Assembly (NCBI GenBank): GCA_043755435.1
Contig: JAYUSZ010000094.1
Location: 1-39,145, forward strand
DNA: 39,145 bases
Origin: JANXSF01 sp043755435
GTDB taxonomy: Bacteria; Acidobacteriota; Terriglobia; Bryobacterales; Bryobacteraceae
Reading direction: 5' to 3'
In this document: piece by piece, positions 7,780-16,102 of the stretch
Position numbering within the stretch: position 1 is the stretch's first letter
Layout of the letters: every line of letters begins with the position of its first letter
The notes under the pieces: generated by a model
What the model was told of the DNA's origin: nothing
Database searches by the model: none
What the model saw: the letters and a program-made list of their open reading frames with translations, nothing else
Made by a program: the position numbers and the translations under genes

Positions 7780-8328
7780 ATGGCAGTAATAGTGTCTATG
7801 CTTAGGGGCGTCAATGTTGGCGGCCACAACAAGATCAAGATGGAAGCCCTTCGTCAGTTGTACAATTCACTTGGCCTGACTGAGGCACAGAGTTACATTC
7901 AAAGTGGTAACGTCGTGTTCAAAACAAACGAGAAGGATTTGTCGCGCCTTGCTTCCAGGATCGAAAATGCTATTGAGGAAGGGTTTGGTTTCAGGCCCGA
8001 TGTGATTCTACGCACACACCAGGAATTGAATGAAGTGATCCTTAAGAACCCATTCCCTTTACAAGCGGCAACCAATCCCAATAAACTGCTGGTTAATTTT
8101 CTTGCTGGTGATCCTGCCGCGGACGCGTTGGAAAAGCTGCTTGCTATTCGGACCGACCCCGATGTTATGAACCTCCATGGAAAGGAACTCTTCATCTATT
8201 TTCCCAACGGGATGGGCAATTCAAAACTTCCTTCGGGGCGCATAAACAAAGTAGTGGGGACACCTATGACTGGCAGAAACTGGAATAGCGTTTTAAAACT
8301 AGCCGAGATGGCCTTGAGTCTAGAATAG
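7780..8328 (+). CDS. DUF1697 family protein
   Basis: The 182-residue protein matches the DUF1697 pattern throughout: it opens VSMLRGVNVGGHNKIKMEAL, continues with YIQSGNVVF and ends in a region containing SGRINKVVGTPMTGRNW. The length is normal for the family, whose members are small cytoplasmic proteins of unknown function with a two-lobed ferredoxin-like fold. AAGGAG lies six bases before the ATG. Its stop is seven bases before the secreted esterase gene on the same strand, so the two may share a transcript, although no functional link is evident. Confidence 0.88.
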   Translation: MAVIVSMLRGVNVGGHNKIKMEALRQLYNSLGLTEAQSYIQSGNVVFKTNEKDLSRLASRIENAIEEGFGFRPDVILRTHQELNEVILKNPFPLQAATNPNKLLVNFLAGDPAADALEKLLAIRTDPDVMNLHGKELFIYFPNGMGNSKLPSGRINKVVGTPMTGRNWNSVLKLAEMALSLE

Positions 8329-8335
8329 AATTTGT

Positions 8336-9529
8336 ATGTTGCGTACTTTAATACTCTTTACTCTAGCCACTGTTCTGCATGCCGCACAAACCCCTTGGCA
8401 GCTCGCCGAACTGAAGAAGACTCCGCAATCCTGGGAAGCGCCCAATCCTGGCGAAGCCGGGGTGAAAGCAGTTTGGATCGCCGGCCTTCCATTCAAAGGA
8501 CAGCCCACGCGAGCCTTTGCTTATTATGGGATCCCTACTGGCACAAACGGCAACGTACCAGCAATGGTTCTGATTCACGGTGGTGGCGGGACTGCATTCG
8601 CTGAATGGGTTCGAATGTGGAATTCGCAAGGTTTCGCCGCCATTGCGATCGACACTGTAGGTACCATTCCTGACAAAGCTGAAGCAGGCAAGTTGTGGAA
8701 CGCGGTCCGCAAGCGTCACGAATTTGCAGGCCCCGCAAGTTGGGGGGATTTCTCAAATGTGGATGCACTCATCACAGACCAATGGAGCTATCACGCAGTA
8801 GCCGTCTCTATTCTGGCTCATTCATTCTTACGCGCACAGCCCGGAGTGGACCCCAAGCGAATCGGCGTTACCGGCATCAGTTGGGGCGGCTATCTAACCA
8901 GCATTGTTGCCAGTCTGGATCATCGATTCCGTTTCGGCATCCCTATTTACGGTTGTGGTTTTCTGGGGGATGATTCGGCATGGTTGAAAGAGTTTGAAAA
9001 GCTCGGCGCAGAACGAGCGGGAAAATGGTTGAAGCTATGGGACCCGTCGTCGTACCTCGGCCAAGGCCGTCGGCCAATGTTTTGGATAAATGGAACCAAC
9101 GATTTTGCATATGTGATGTCTTCCTGGCAGAAGTCATACAGGTTGCCGCCGGGCAGGCGAATGTTGAGCCTTCAGGTTCGGATGAAACACAATCATCCAG
9201 ATGGTGCCAAGCCCGAAGAGATTTTCGCCTATGCGAAGGCGAAGCTGATGGGAGGCCCGAACTTGATTCAGATTGGCAAGCATGGCGTTTCGCAGCAAGA
9301 AGCTTGGGCGATTTATGACAAGCAGGTTGCTCCAGCAAAAGCGGAGCTAGCGTTTACCCGCGATACGGGCAAATGGCAGGATCGGAAATGGGAAACAGTT
9401 CCAGCGAAGATAGACGCGAGCAATCGGCGTGTAACAGCGAGCATTCCTGAATCGGCGCATGTTTACTACCTGAATTTAGTGGACGAACGTGGGTTGATTG
9501 TTTCGACTGAACACCACGAGCGGTGGTGA
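8336..9529 (+). CDS. Secreted alpha/beta hydrolase (acetyl-xylan-esterase/dienelactone-hydrolase type)
   Basis: A signal peptide (MLRTLILFTLATVLHA) precedes a mature enzyme of about 380 residues. The oxyanion motif HGGGG is at 81-85 and the nucleophile is Ser182 in GISWGG. The acid is probably Asp in NGTNDFAYV and the base His in MKHNHPDG. After the hydrolase core, residues about 315-397 form a beta-rich tail (FTRDTGKWQDRKWETV) that resembles the C-terminal extension of secreted Acidobacterial and Planctomycetal esterases. Deacetylation of plant polysaccharide is a family-based guess. It is followed after 22 bases by the FAD-dependent oxidoreductase gene, so the two probably form an operon. 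Confidence 0.8.
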   Translation: MLRTLILFTLATVLHAAQTPWQLAELKKTPQSWEAPNPGEAGVKAVWIAGLPFKGQPTRAFAYYGIPTGTNGNVPAMVLIHGGGGTAFAEWVRMWNSQGFAAIAIDTVGTIPDKAEAGKLWNAVRKRHEFAGPASWGDFSNVDALITDQWSYHAVAVSILAHSFLRAQPGVDPKRIGVTGISWGGYLTSIVASLDHRFRFGIPIYGCGFLGDDSAWLKEFEKLGAERAGKWLKLWDPSSYLGQGRRPMFWINGTNDFAYVMSSWQKSYRLPPGRRMLSLQVRMKHNHPDGAKPEEIFAYAKAKLMGGPNLIQIGKHGVSQQEAWAIYDKQVAPAKAELAFTRDTGKWQDRKWETVPAKIDASNRRVTASIPESAHVYYLNLVDERGLIVSTEHHERW

Positions 9530-9551
9530 CATACTAACTAAACGTTACTTT

Positions 9552-11255
9552 ATGCGCATCACACTTTTCCTCAGTTTCGTAGCTGCTGCTGCCGCCCAAC
9601 AAGAGTTCGATCTGGTTGTATATGGCGGTACTGCTGGCGGCGTCACAACTGCAGTGGCGGCCGCTAGGCACGGACTAAGGACCGCCTTGCTAGAGCCGCG
9701 AGATCACATTGGCGGCATGGTAAGTGGCGGCCTCTCCGGCACTGATACTGGCAAGCGTGAAGTCATTGGTGGCATGGCCCTTGAGTTCTACTATCGCGCC
9801 GGTCTGAAGTACGACATGAACCGCCACCTGCAGGAACTCTCTTGGATGCCTGAACCTAAAGTGGCCGAAGCCATCTTCCGCGAAATGCTCAAAGAGGCTG
9901 ACGTGAAGCTCTTTGAAAGACACCGCTTGAAGGAGAAAACCGGTGTTGTAAAAATCGGCAACAGGGTTACTGAGATTGTCACCGAAAACGGTGTCCGCTT
10001 CCGCGCCAAAGTTTTTGCAGACACAAGCTACGAAGGTGACCTGATGGCGCAGGCCAAAGTAAGTTACACCTATGGTCGCGAAGGTATCAGTGAATACAGC
10101 GAATCGCTTGCAGGAATCCGTGCCGTGACGGAGAGCCACCAATTTGCCGTGGATGTTCCTGCCCGTGACAAGGATGGCAGAGTATTTCCAGAAGTCTCAA
10201 CGGAACCTCGCGGCACGCCTGGAAGTGCTGATAAACGGATTCAGGCTTACAACTTTCGTGTTATCGGGACCAACGTTCCCCAGAACCGCATCCCGTGGCC
10301 AAAGCCCGAAAACTACGATTCGAAACGTTACGAACTGCTTGGGCTGCATCTTGCTGCAATGACTCCATACATGGGCCGGCCGCTGACTTTCAATGAGGTT
10401 AGTCTTCATCGCATCATCCCCAACGGCAAGGTGGATCTGAACAATCGCAACGGGTTTTCCACTGATTACATCGGCAAGAACTACGGATACCCGGAAGGCA
10501 GCTATGCGGAGCGCGAACGCATTTGGAAAGAGCACGTTGATTACCAGCAGGGCTTCTATTATTTTTTGGCTAATGATCCGCGGGTCCCCAAGTCGTTGCA
10601 GGAGGAAGTTCGCTCCTACGGCCTCGCCAAAGACGAATATACCGATACTAACAACTGGCCGCACCAGCTCTATGTGCGCGAAGCCCGGCGCATGGTTAGC
10701 GACTTTGTTTCCACGCAAAAGGATTTGCAAACCGAACGCATTAAGCCCGATGTCATTGGCATGGGCAGCTACGCATCGGACTCGCACAATGTTCAACGCT
10801 TCATCAACGATCGTGGTTTCGTCGAAAACGAAGGTGACGTGCAAGTGCCTGTTCAGGCCTATCAAATTCCTTATCGAGTGCTTGTTCCTAAGAAATCTGA
10901 AGCCGTCAACTTGCTGGTGCCTGTTTGCTTTTCCTCAAGCCACATCGCCTATTCAAGCATGCGGATGGAACCGCAGTATATGATCCTGGGGCACGCTGCT
11001 GGCATCGCAGCCGCGATTGCAGCCAAGGGAAATGTCCCAATTCAAGACATTAGTATCGCCGAGTTGCAAGCTGAACTCTCAGCCGAGGGCGCTGTTTTCA
11101 AATATAGTATTGAAGAACACAACCAAGCTCTTGCCACAATTCGGAGACGCTTCGCCCGCCGGCCAGAACGGGTCCTAACCCCTGGAGTCCGGCCAAAAAG
11201 ATGGATTAGTATGCATTTGTGGCTAAGCATAAACGAACCGCTCCCAAATATTTAG
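9552..11255 (+). CDS. Secreted FAD-dependent oxidoreductase (FAD_oxidored family)
   Basis: The 567-residue protein starts with the signal peptide MRITLFLSFVAAAAAQ. A Rossmann FAD-binding motif follows at once (FDLVVYGGTAGGVTTAVAAAR), then HIGGMVSGGLSGTDTG, the family's typical second block. The C-terminal FAD-contact block is SSHIAYSSMRMEPQYMILG, followed by HAAGIAAAIA. These belong to the FAD_oxidored (PF12831-like) family, found in many polysaccharide-degrading Acidobacteria and Planctomycetes; most members lack a known substrate. The open frame begins at 9498, inside the upstream esterase gene, but ATG 9552 gives the signal peptide directly and avoids the overlap. The last 30 residues are basic and proline-rich and look like a lineage-specific tail. 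Confidence 0.85.
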   Translation: MRITLFLSFVAAAAAQQEFDLVVYGGTAGGVTTAVAAARHGLRTALLEPRDHIGGMVSGGLSGTDTGKREVIGGMALEFYYRAGLKYDMNRHLQELSWMPEPKVAEAIFREMLKEADVKLFERHRLKEKTGVVKIGNRVTEIVTENGVRFRAKVFADTSYEGDLMAQAKVSYTYGREGISEYSESLAGIRAVTESHQFAVDVPARDKDGRVFPEVSTEPRGTPGSADKRIQAYNFRVIGTNVPQNRIPWPKPENYDSKRYELLGLHLAAMTPYMGRPLTFNEVSLHRIIPNGKVDLNNRNGFSTDYIGKNYGYPEGSYAERERIWKEHVDYQQGFYYFLANDPRVPKSLQEEVRSYGLAKDEYTDTNNWPHQLYVREARRMVSDFVSTQKDLQTERIKPDVIGMGSYASDSHNVQRFINDRGFVENEGDVQVPVQAYQIPYRVLVPKKSEAVNLLVPVCFSSSHIAYSSMRMEPQYMILGHAAGIAAAIAAKGNVPIQDISIAELQAELSAEGAVFKYSIEEHNQALATIRRRFARRPERVLTPGVRPKRWISMHLWLSINEPLPNI

Positions 11256-11297
11256 GGAGCCATCTTAGAAGTGGATCGAGGACCAACGCATCAGCAA

Positions 11298-12206
11298 TCA
11301 AACCGATGCCGGTTCCTGCACCGCCGCCAGCCTTCTTAAAACAGCTAGTTCGGCCAATCCAGCTTTGTCCAATGATTGAGTCGGATTGCGAACGATTGCC
11401 GTTCGGATTACGCTTGCGGCCACCAGATTGTGCTTCGCTGCGGAAACACCCAACCCGGGTTGGAGTTCGTAACGGATCAATGGTAAGGCTTGTGTGAACT
11501 TACTCCACGCCTGCGATGTTTCATCGCGTTCAAGGTGTTCCCAAATGGCAACATACGTTGATGTAATATCGCTTGATGGCATGGTTCCCACTGCGCCCCG
11601 CTGGAACTCTTCAATCAGGAACTGGCCGTTGAGTCCGCCGAAAATGTCGAACCGGTTGGCTTCGGATCCTAAGGCTGCCTTCAAAGCTCCGATCTTCGGG
11701 GCGGTTGCCGGGGCTTCCACTTTAGCCGCGCGCACGTGCTCCAATTCCCGGGCCATTCTCACCAACAATGGAACAGGCATCGCTACTTGGGTCATCAGCG
11801 GTGCGTCTTGCACCATGATCGGAATACTTACTGCGCGGGAGATTGATTCGAAGTAAGAAAACAAGCCATCGGCATCGGGCTTCAATAAATAAGGGGGTAA
11901 AACCATTAAGGCATTGGCTCCCTGGTCTTCCGCTTCCCGGCTCAGCGCAACCGCCCCTTCCGCCCCGGTATGGCCAGAACTTACCACCAGTGGAACTCGA
12001 CCATTCACACGCCGGGCGATCAGCCGGAGCATTTCGATTCGTTCCTCAGGCAGCAGTGCGTATCCTTCGCTGGCGTTGCCAAACAGGCCTAGGCCGTGGG
12101 CACCTTGTTCCAGCAGATGCTCCACCAGATTGCTGAGCGAATCGAAATCCACTGAACCGTCGTCATGAAACGGTGTGACTACTATGGGATAAACGCCATG
12201 TAACAT
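11298..12206 (-). CDS. DapA/NAL-family lyase with replaced active-site residues
   Basis: This 302-residue (beta/alpha)8 barrel belongs to the dihydrodipicolinate synthase/N-acetylneuraminate lyase family of pyruvate-dependent aldolases. GNASEG (43-48) aligns with the pyruvate-binding motif and Lys162 in AAKVEAP is the Schiff-base lysine. The residue matching the essential Tyr133 of E. coli DapA is Gln133, and Arg138 is Met138 (segment VQDAPLMTQ). The Thr44 position is Asn44. It is therefore unlikely to make dihydrodipicolinate; a hexuronate- or aldonate-type aldolase or dehydratase is more plausible. The frame opens at a TTG (12230), but ATG 12206 has AAGGA upstream at good spacing. It is divergent from an ACS-type MFS transporter, suggesting joint control. 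Confidence 0.83.
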   Translation of the reverse strand: MLHGVYPIVVTPFHDDGSVDFDSLSNLVEHLLEQGAHGLGLFGNASEGYALLPEERIEMLRLIARRVNGRVPLVVSSGHTGAEGAVALSREAEDQGANALMVLPPYLLKPDADGLFSYFESISRAVSIPIMVQDAPLMTQVAMPVPLLVRMARELEHVRAAKVEAPATAPKIGALKAALGSEANRFDIFGGLNGQFLIEEFQRGAVGTMPSSDITSTYVAIWEHLERDETSQAWSKFTQALPLIRYELQPGLGVSAAKHNLVAASVIRTAIVRNPTQSLDKAGLAELAVLRRLAAVQEPASV

Positions 12207-12253
12207 AGAGAGATCCTTTTTAGGATACAACGTTGGGTGTCACGTTTGTGAAA

Positions 12254-12274
12254 TCTAATATCTAAAATGTTAGA
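12254..12274. promoter_or_regulatory. Imperfect palindrome between divergent lyase and transporter genes
   Basis: TCTAATAT (12254-12261), centre CTAAA, then ATGTTAGA (12267-12274) are inverted arms matching at 7 of 8 positions. The site lies 47 bases before the lyase start and 23 before the transporter start, in a 91-base divergent region, where a shared operator is expected. The regulator is unknown; GntR-type proteins often control such pairs. Confidence 0.4.
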
Positions 12275-12297
12275 ATTCTTGTGCTACCGTAAAGCCG

Positions 12298-13545
12298 ATG
12301 AAGATTCCCAACCTGCGCTGGTGGATTGCCACCCTACTGTTTCTGTCTACTGTCATCAATTACATTGACCGGCAGACGCTGGCTGTTGTGGCGCCGGTTC
12401 TAACCAAGGAATTGAATCTTTCGCCGATTGAGTATTCTTACATCCTGAATGCCTTCCTGGTGGCTTACACGTTTATGTACCTTGGTTCCGGCGTGCTGGT
12501 GGATCGATGGGGAACACGGCGAGCCTTGGGCACCTTCATTGCCTGGTGGTCTGCCAGTAATATTCTGCACGCCTTTGCCCGGACAGCCACGCAACTCGGT
12601 TTCTGCCGGCTGCTGCTGGGCTTGGGCGAACCTGGTAATTTTATGGCGGCGACTCGCGCCACATCAGAGTGGTTCCCTGCCAAGGAACGCGCGTTCGTCA
12701 GTGGGTTGTCAAACGCCGGAGCGTCCGTAGGAGCCGTCATCGCCCCACCGTTGGTTGTGTGGATTATGAAGGCCTACAACTGGCAGACGGCGTTCGTTGC
12801 TACAGGGGCAATCGGTTTCGTTTGGCTTGTTGCATGGTTGTTGCTCTACCGCTTGCCTGCCGACCATCCGAACATTACAACCGAGGAACTTGCGTTAATT
12901 CAAGACGGCTCAGAACCTCCGCGAAAGCATAATGATCCGAAGGTGCCGTGGCTTTCGCTATTTGCTCACCGTCAAACCTGGGGGCTGATGCTGGGGCGTT
13001 TTTTCTCCGATCCAGTGTGGTGGTTCTATCTGTTCTGGTTGCCAAAGTATCTAGCCGATAAACGCGGCTTCACGATGGACCAAATCGGAATGCTGGCGTG
13101 GCTACCTTACATAACGGCAGACCTTGGAGCAGTGTTCGGCGGTCTGCTTTCCGGCTACCTGATCAAGCGTAATTGGGAAGTGTTACGTGCCCGCTCAGCC
13201 GGCATGTTGCCGTTCGCATTGGTGATGCCCATCAGCTTGCTTATTATCTGGACTCCTTCGAGTGCTGTAGTGTTGATGGTTATCTGCGTCGTAACGTTTT
13301 CCCACATGGCATGGAAGACAAACATCATGACCATCACCAACGACATTTACCCTACTCATGTGGTTGGCTCAGTTGCTGGGATCGTGGCCTTCGGCAATGG
13401 GCTTGGTGGAACGCTATTCACATTCCTTGTCGGCTACATTGTGCAGAACTTTGGCTATGATTCCATCTTTTTCATGATGGGCTTCATGCATCCCTTAGCG
13501 TTCGTGTTGTTTCGATGGCTAGTGCGCAAGCCAGTTGTAGTTTGA
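12298..13545 (+). CDS. MFS transporter, anion:cation symporter type (hexuronate/organic anion)
   Basis: The 415-residue inner-membrane protein has about 12 hydrophobic helices. The N terminus NYIDRQTLAVVAPVL and the loop motif VDRWGTRRAL are characteristic of the ACS family of the major facilitator superfamily (ExuT, GudP and relatives), and the helix-4/5 region FCRLLLGLGEPGNFMAATR, with WFPAKERA after it, is also typical. Members import hexuronates, glucarate, galactonate or similar acids with protons. Here the divergent DapA-like lyase fits a sugar-acid import and cleavage pathway. Substrate is inferred, not shown. The ATG at 12298 starts directly before a KIPNLRWW segment and the first helix, the usual arrangement. 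Confidence 0.88.
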   Translation: MKIPNLRWWIATLLFLSTVINYIDRQTLAVVAPVLTKELNLSPIEYSYILNAFLVAYTFMYLGSGVLVDRWGTRRALGTFIAWWSASNILHAFARTATQLGFCRLLLGLGEPGNFMAATRATSEWFPAKERAFVSGLSNAGASVGAVIAPPLVVWIMKAYNWQTAFVATGAIGFVWLVAWLLLYRLPADHPNITTEELALIQDGSEPPRKHNDPKVPWLSLFAHRQTWGLMLGRFFSDPVWWFYLFWLPKYLADKRGFTMDQIGMLAWLPYITADLGAVFGGLLSGYLIKRNWEVLRARSAGMLPFALVMPISLLIIWTPSSAVVLMVICVVTFSHMAWKTNIMTITNDIYPTHVVGSVAGIVAFGNGLGGTLFTFLVGYIVQNFGYDSIFFMMGFMHPLAFVLFRWLVRKPVVV

Positions 13546-13589
13546 GCCTAGTTTTTTTGCAAAGGTGCCCTTGAATGGTTCCGCATCGC

Positions 13590-13793
13590 AGATGGCGCAA
13601 ATAGGTTTCATTTACCAACTCGGTGGCTGCGATGTGTGGATACTGTTCCCGCCGAACGAGACGTCCGGCAATTTGACCGAGGTTTTTGATATGCCTCTTC
13701 ATAGGCTTGACCCACAGCGTCCGAATCCACCCGCTTCATCAGGCGAAATAGCGTTTTCACGGACCGGTTGCGTGCGATTGCCGCGGAGTCCAA
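13590..13793 (-). pseudogene. Remnant of an ECF_sub-type sigma factor gene (frameshifted, truncated)
   Basis: Two minus-strand frames joined at a run of five A's read like the start of an ECF_sub sigma factor. The first frame gives LFRLMKRVDSDAVGQAYEEA. One base later the second gives LGQIAGRLVRREQ, then HIAATELVNETYLR, which matches the region-2 pattern of that family (L-R-R-x-A, R-R-E, x-T-x-L-V-x-E-x-Y-L-R). Removing one A near 13686 would fuse the frames. After YLR the similarity is lost, and no region 4 is present before the transporter gene. Upstream there is no good start. I conclude this is a decayed 5' fragment. Recognition is from memory of the family pattern, so confidence is moderate. 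Confidence 0.5.
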
Positions 13794-13828
13794 GTAGCTA
13801 ATATCCCAAAGCCTCTATTCGGAGGTTT

Positions 13829-15208
13829 TCAAGCCTTCTTAGCCATCGCCAACTTCTCAAACTCACTGAAATACACTCTTCGGCCTTCATCCATCGCTAA
13901 GTTGGAGAGCATAACAGCGCTTGAATCAGCTAGACCAACTTCAATATCAGCTTTGGGCTTTCCGCCACTGCGGCAGCAATCGAAGAAAGATTCCAACTGT
14001 GTATCCACTGGGTTCTTGTCTTCTTCAGGAACCATTACGCCCTTGCTATATAACCAACGTCGTGCGAACTTCATTTCCTTGGAAAGGAACGAATCGCGCT
14101 CAGTAACTTCATCTTTTCCTAACAGAACAGGAAGCGCCTTCGATCCCTTTCCAGTTGATGCAAGCGACGGACTGGCCACTGCAGGCTTTGCCCCGGCACC
14201 AGCCTCTGCCGGCTTTTCCGGTTCGCGGAACCATAGTCCAAGGGCAGGTTCATCGTCAGTACCCACGGTGATGTGAATGGTTCCTTTGGTGCCCATGATG
14301 ATTTCACCAAACTCTGTCCGGCTGGCGTTAAACATAGGGGAATGGGAATTGGTGCCAATGGAACTATACATCAGGCGTTGCCCTTTGGGGTAGCGAAAAA
14401 TCATCTGAATATTGTCGTAGTTGTCGCGGCCATCCTTGAAGTAATCCACGCCGCCAAGGCCCATAACCATTTCTGGATGCGAGCCGAACATCCAATCAGC
14501 AATGTCGATTTGATGCGATGCAAGTTCAGCAGTCAACCCGCCAGAAAGTTTTTTCAGCAACCGCCAGTTGGCGTCGTCCCCACGAGGATCGTTCTTTTTC
14601 ATGATCCAGTTCTTGCTTGGCTTGGCCACCAAATTCCGGTGCCACTGTGCGTACACGTTGGTAACATCGCCCAGCAAACCCTTTTCAATCATCTGCCGCG
14701 CTACTTGATAAAACTGGCTGTAGCGGCGCTGCAAACCTACTTGCAGCACTTGACGCGAATGCTCCTTCATCAAGGCGCGCAATGCCATGGCTTCTTCCGG
14801 TTTGAACACCAAGCTCTTTTCGCAGAAGACGTGCTTGCCGGCTAGAATCGCATCGCGAGTCATCGGGTAATGCATGTAGAGAGGAGCGGCAATCATCACC
14901 GCGTCCACATCTTTGCGTGAAAGGAGTTCGCGGTAATCCTTGTAGCCTTGCGGCTTGTCTTTGGAATCGGCGACCGCTTTCTTCAGATTCGGTTCGTAGA
15001 TATCGCACGCAGCTACTAGTTTGTGGCCATCTAATTTGTTGAGGTGTGTGATGTGATATTGACCTCGGCCACCTGTGCCGATGATGCCTAATTGGATCTG
15101 GTTATTCGCCGCCTTCACTGTCTGCAGGAAAGGACCCGTTGCGGCTGCCGCAACGCCCATTTGCACCACTTCGCGGCGCGTCAAATCAATCGTTTTCTTG
15201 CTTGCCAT
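13829..15208 (-). CDS. Gfo/Idh/MocA-family oxidoreductase, Tat-type leader
   Basis: The 459-residue protein has a twin-arginine leader (LTRREVVQMGVAAAATG, RR at 11-12), so export by Tat is likely. LGIIGTGGRGQYHITHL (from residue 40) is the nucleotide-binding motif. The family's EKP is EKS (130-132): lysine kept, proline replaced. An Ala/Pro/Lys-rich insertion at about 333-365 (PAEAGAGAKPAVASPS) interrupts the second domain, probably as a loop. Oxidation or epimerisation of a glycoside or polyol is the general family role; the substrate is unknown. It is the last gene of a five-gene minus-strand operon, 10 bases after the YihY/BrkB gene. Confidence 0.88.
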   Translation of the reverse strand: MASKKTIDLTRREVVQMGVAAAATGPFLQTVKAANNQIQLGIIGTGGRGQYHITHLNKLDGHKLVAACDIYEPNLKKAVADSKDKPQGYKDYRELLSRKDVDAVMIAAPLYMHYPMTRDAILAGKHVFCEKSLVFKPEEAMALRALMKEHSRQVLQVGLQRRYSQFYQVARQMIEKGLLGDVTNVYAQWHRNLVAKPSKNWIMKKNDPRGDDANWRLLKKLSGGLTAELASHQIDIADWMFGSHPEMVMGLGGVDYFKDGRDNYDNIQMIFRYPKGQRLMYSSIGTNSHSPMFNASRTEFGEIIMGTKGTIHITVGTDDEPALGLWFREPEKPAEAGAGAKPAVASPSLASTGKGSKALPVLLGKDEVTERDSFLSKEMKFARRWLYSKGVMVPEEDKNPVDTQLESFFDCCRSGGKPKADIEVGLADSSAVMLSNLAMDEGRRVYFSEFEKLAMAKKA

Positions 15209-15218
15209 AACGTCCTGG

Positions 15219-16100
15219 TCACCTCAACTTTTCGACTTTGCCCAGAGGCAAAGCTTCCTTGGAATCCTCTATTATAGTCTCTTCAGGGTCCTCAATCACG
15301 GGTCGGGCGGACCACTCGGCTCCTGCCAAAATAACCATGGCCGCAAGGAAGCTTAGGAATACGATACTGGCCGAATCCAAAAATGGTCCATACTCGTGAT
15401 GCATTTTGGCGCGAAACGGTGCCCAGATGTAGACCTGATGCGTCAAATACTTCATCAGTTCCAAGGCTAAGCCTACTACGATGGACACTGGAATCACGCG
15501 GACGGCAGAAACCTTGCAGTTCGGCAAAATCCAAAAAATAAGGAAGAGGATAGTTATGGAAATGGGGACGGCGGCCATTTTGCAAACCACGCTGGTTGCA
15601 GTTCCAAGCACGGTGGAGAAAATGCCTTGTTGCTTACTTAAGAATTCCTGATTCACGGCGGTCAACATTACATTGACGAATGCCAAGCTGCCGCAAGTGA
15701 GAATAAGCCCCATGCTCACCAATTGGTTTTTCAGGAAACTGCGATTCGTCTTGACGCCCCAGATACGATTCAAGGCAACTTCCAAAGGTTCGAAAATGCC
15801 ATTTGCGGTGAACAGAAGCAGCAGGAGTGAGACGAACTCGAAGGACCTTCGGCGATTGGCAATTCCGTTGGTGCCGTTGCCATAAAGAATGATGCTGGCA
15901 ATATCAGTGGGGAAGTAATCCTTAATTGTGAAGAACACGGCTTGCTCTGCCGCCTGCCAATGCATGGCGCGGCACAGGGCCGTCATCACAACCAGGAATG
16001 GAAAAAAACTTAGAAGCACATTAGCTGCAATTGAAAAGGCATAGACGTGTACTTCCACTTCCATCAAGTATTTGAATGTGGTGACAAGTTTGCGGAGCAA
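15219..16100 (-). CDS. YihY/BrkB-family inner-membrane protein
   Basis: This 293-residue protein belongs to the YihY/virulence factor BrkB family, once wrongly called RNase BN. It has about six hydrophobic helices. Characteristic stretches are AFSIAANVLLSFFPFLVVM, the family's first helix with a buried polar patch, and FTANGIFEPLEVALNRIWGV, its best conserved region. The function is not established; an export or envelope role is suspected. The TTG start lies two bases after the stop of the GMC oxidoreductase gene, with GGAGG inside the end of that gene, so translation is probably coupled. Its place amid redox genes is unexplained. Confidence 0.87.
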   Translation of the reverse strand: MLRKLVTTFKYLMEVEVHVYAFSIAANVLLSFFPFLVVMTALCRAMHWQAAEQAVFFTIKDYFPTDIASIILYGNGTNGIANRRRSFEFVSLLLLLFTANGIFEPLEVALNRIWGVKTNRSFLKNQLVSMGLILTCGSLAFVNVMLTAVNQEFLSKQQGIFSTVLGTATSVVCKMAAVPISITILFLIFWILPNCKVSAVRVIPVSIVVGLALELMKYLTHQVYIWAPFRAKMHHEYGPFLDSASIVFLSFLAAMVILAGAEWSARPVIEDPEETIIEDSKEALPLGKVEKLR

Positions 16101-16102
16101 GC

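Noticed and set aside
10197..10865. 222-codon open frame on the minus strand inside the FAD oxidoreductase gene
   Set aside because: It lies fully antisense to a gene with clear FAD motifs over the same span, and shows no domain of its own.
13552..13558. Run of seven T's after the MFS gene as a rho-independent terminator
   Set aside because: I found no stable GC-rich stem directly before it.
14273..14845. 190-codon plus-strand frame rich in His and Gln
   Set aside because: Antisense to the Gfo/Idh/MocA gene, whose motifs cover the region; composition is that of a shadow frame.
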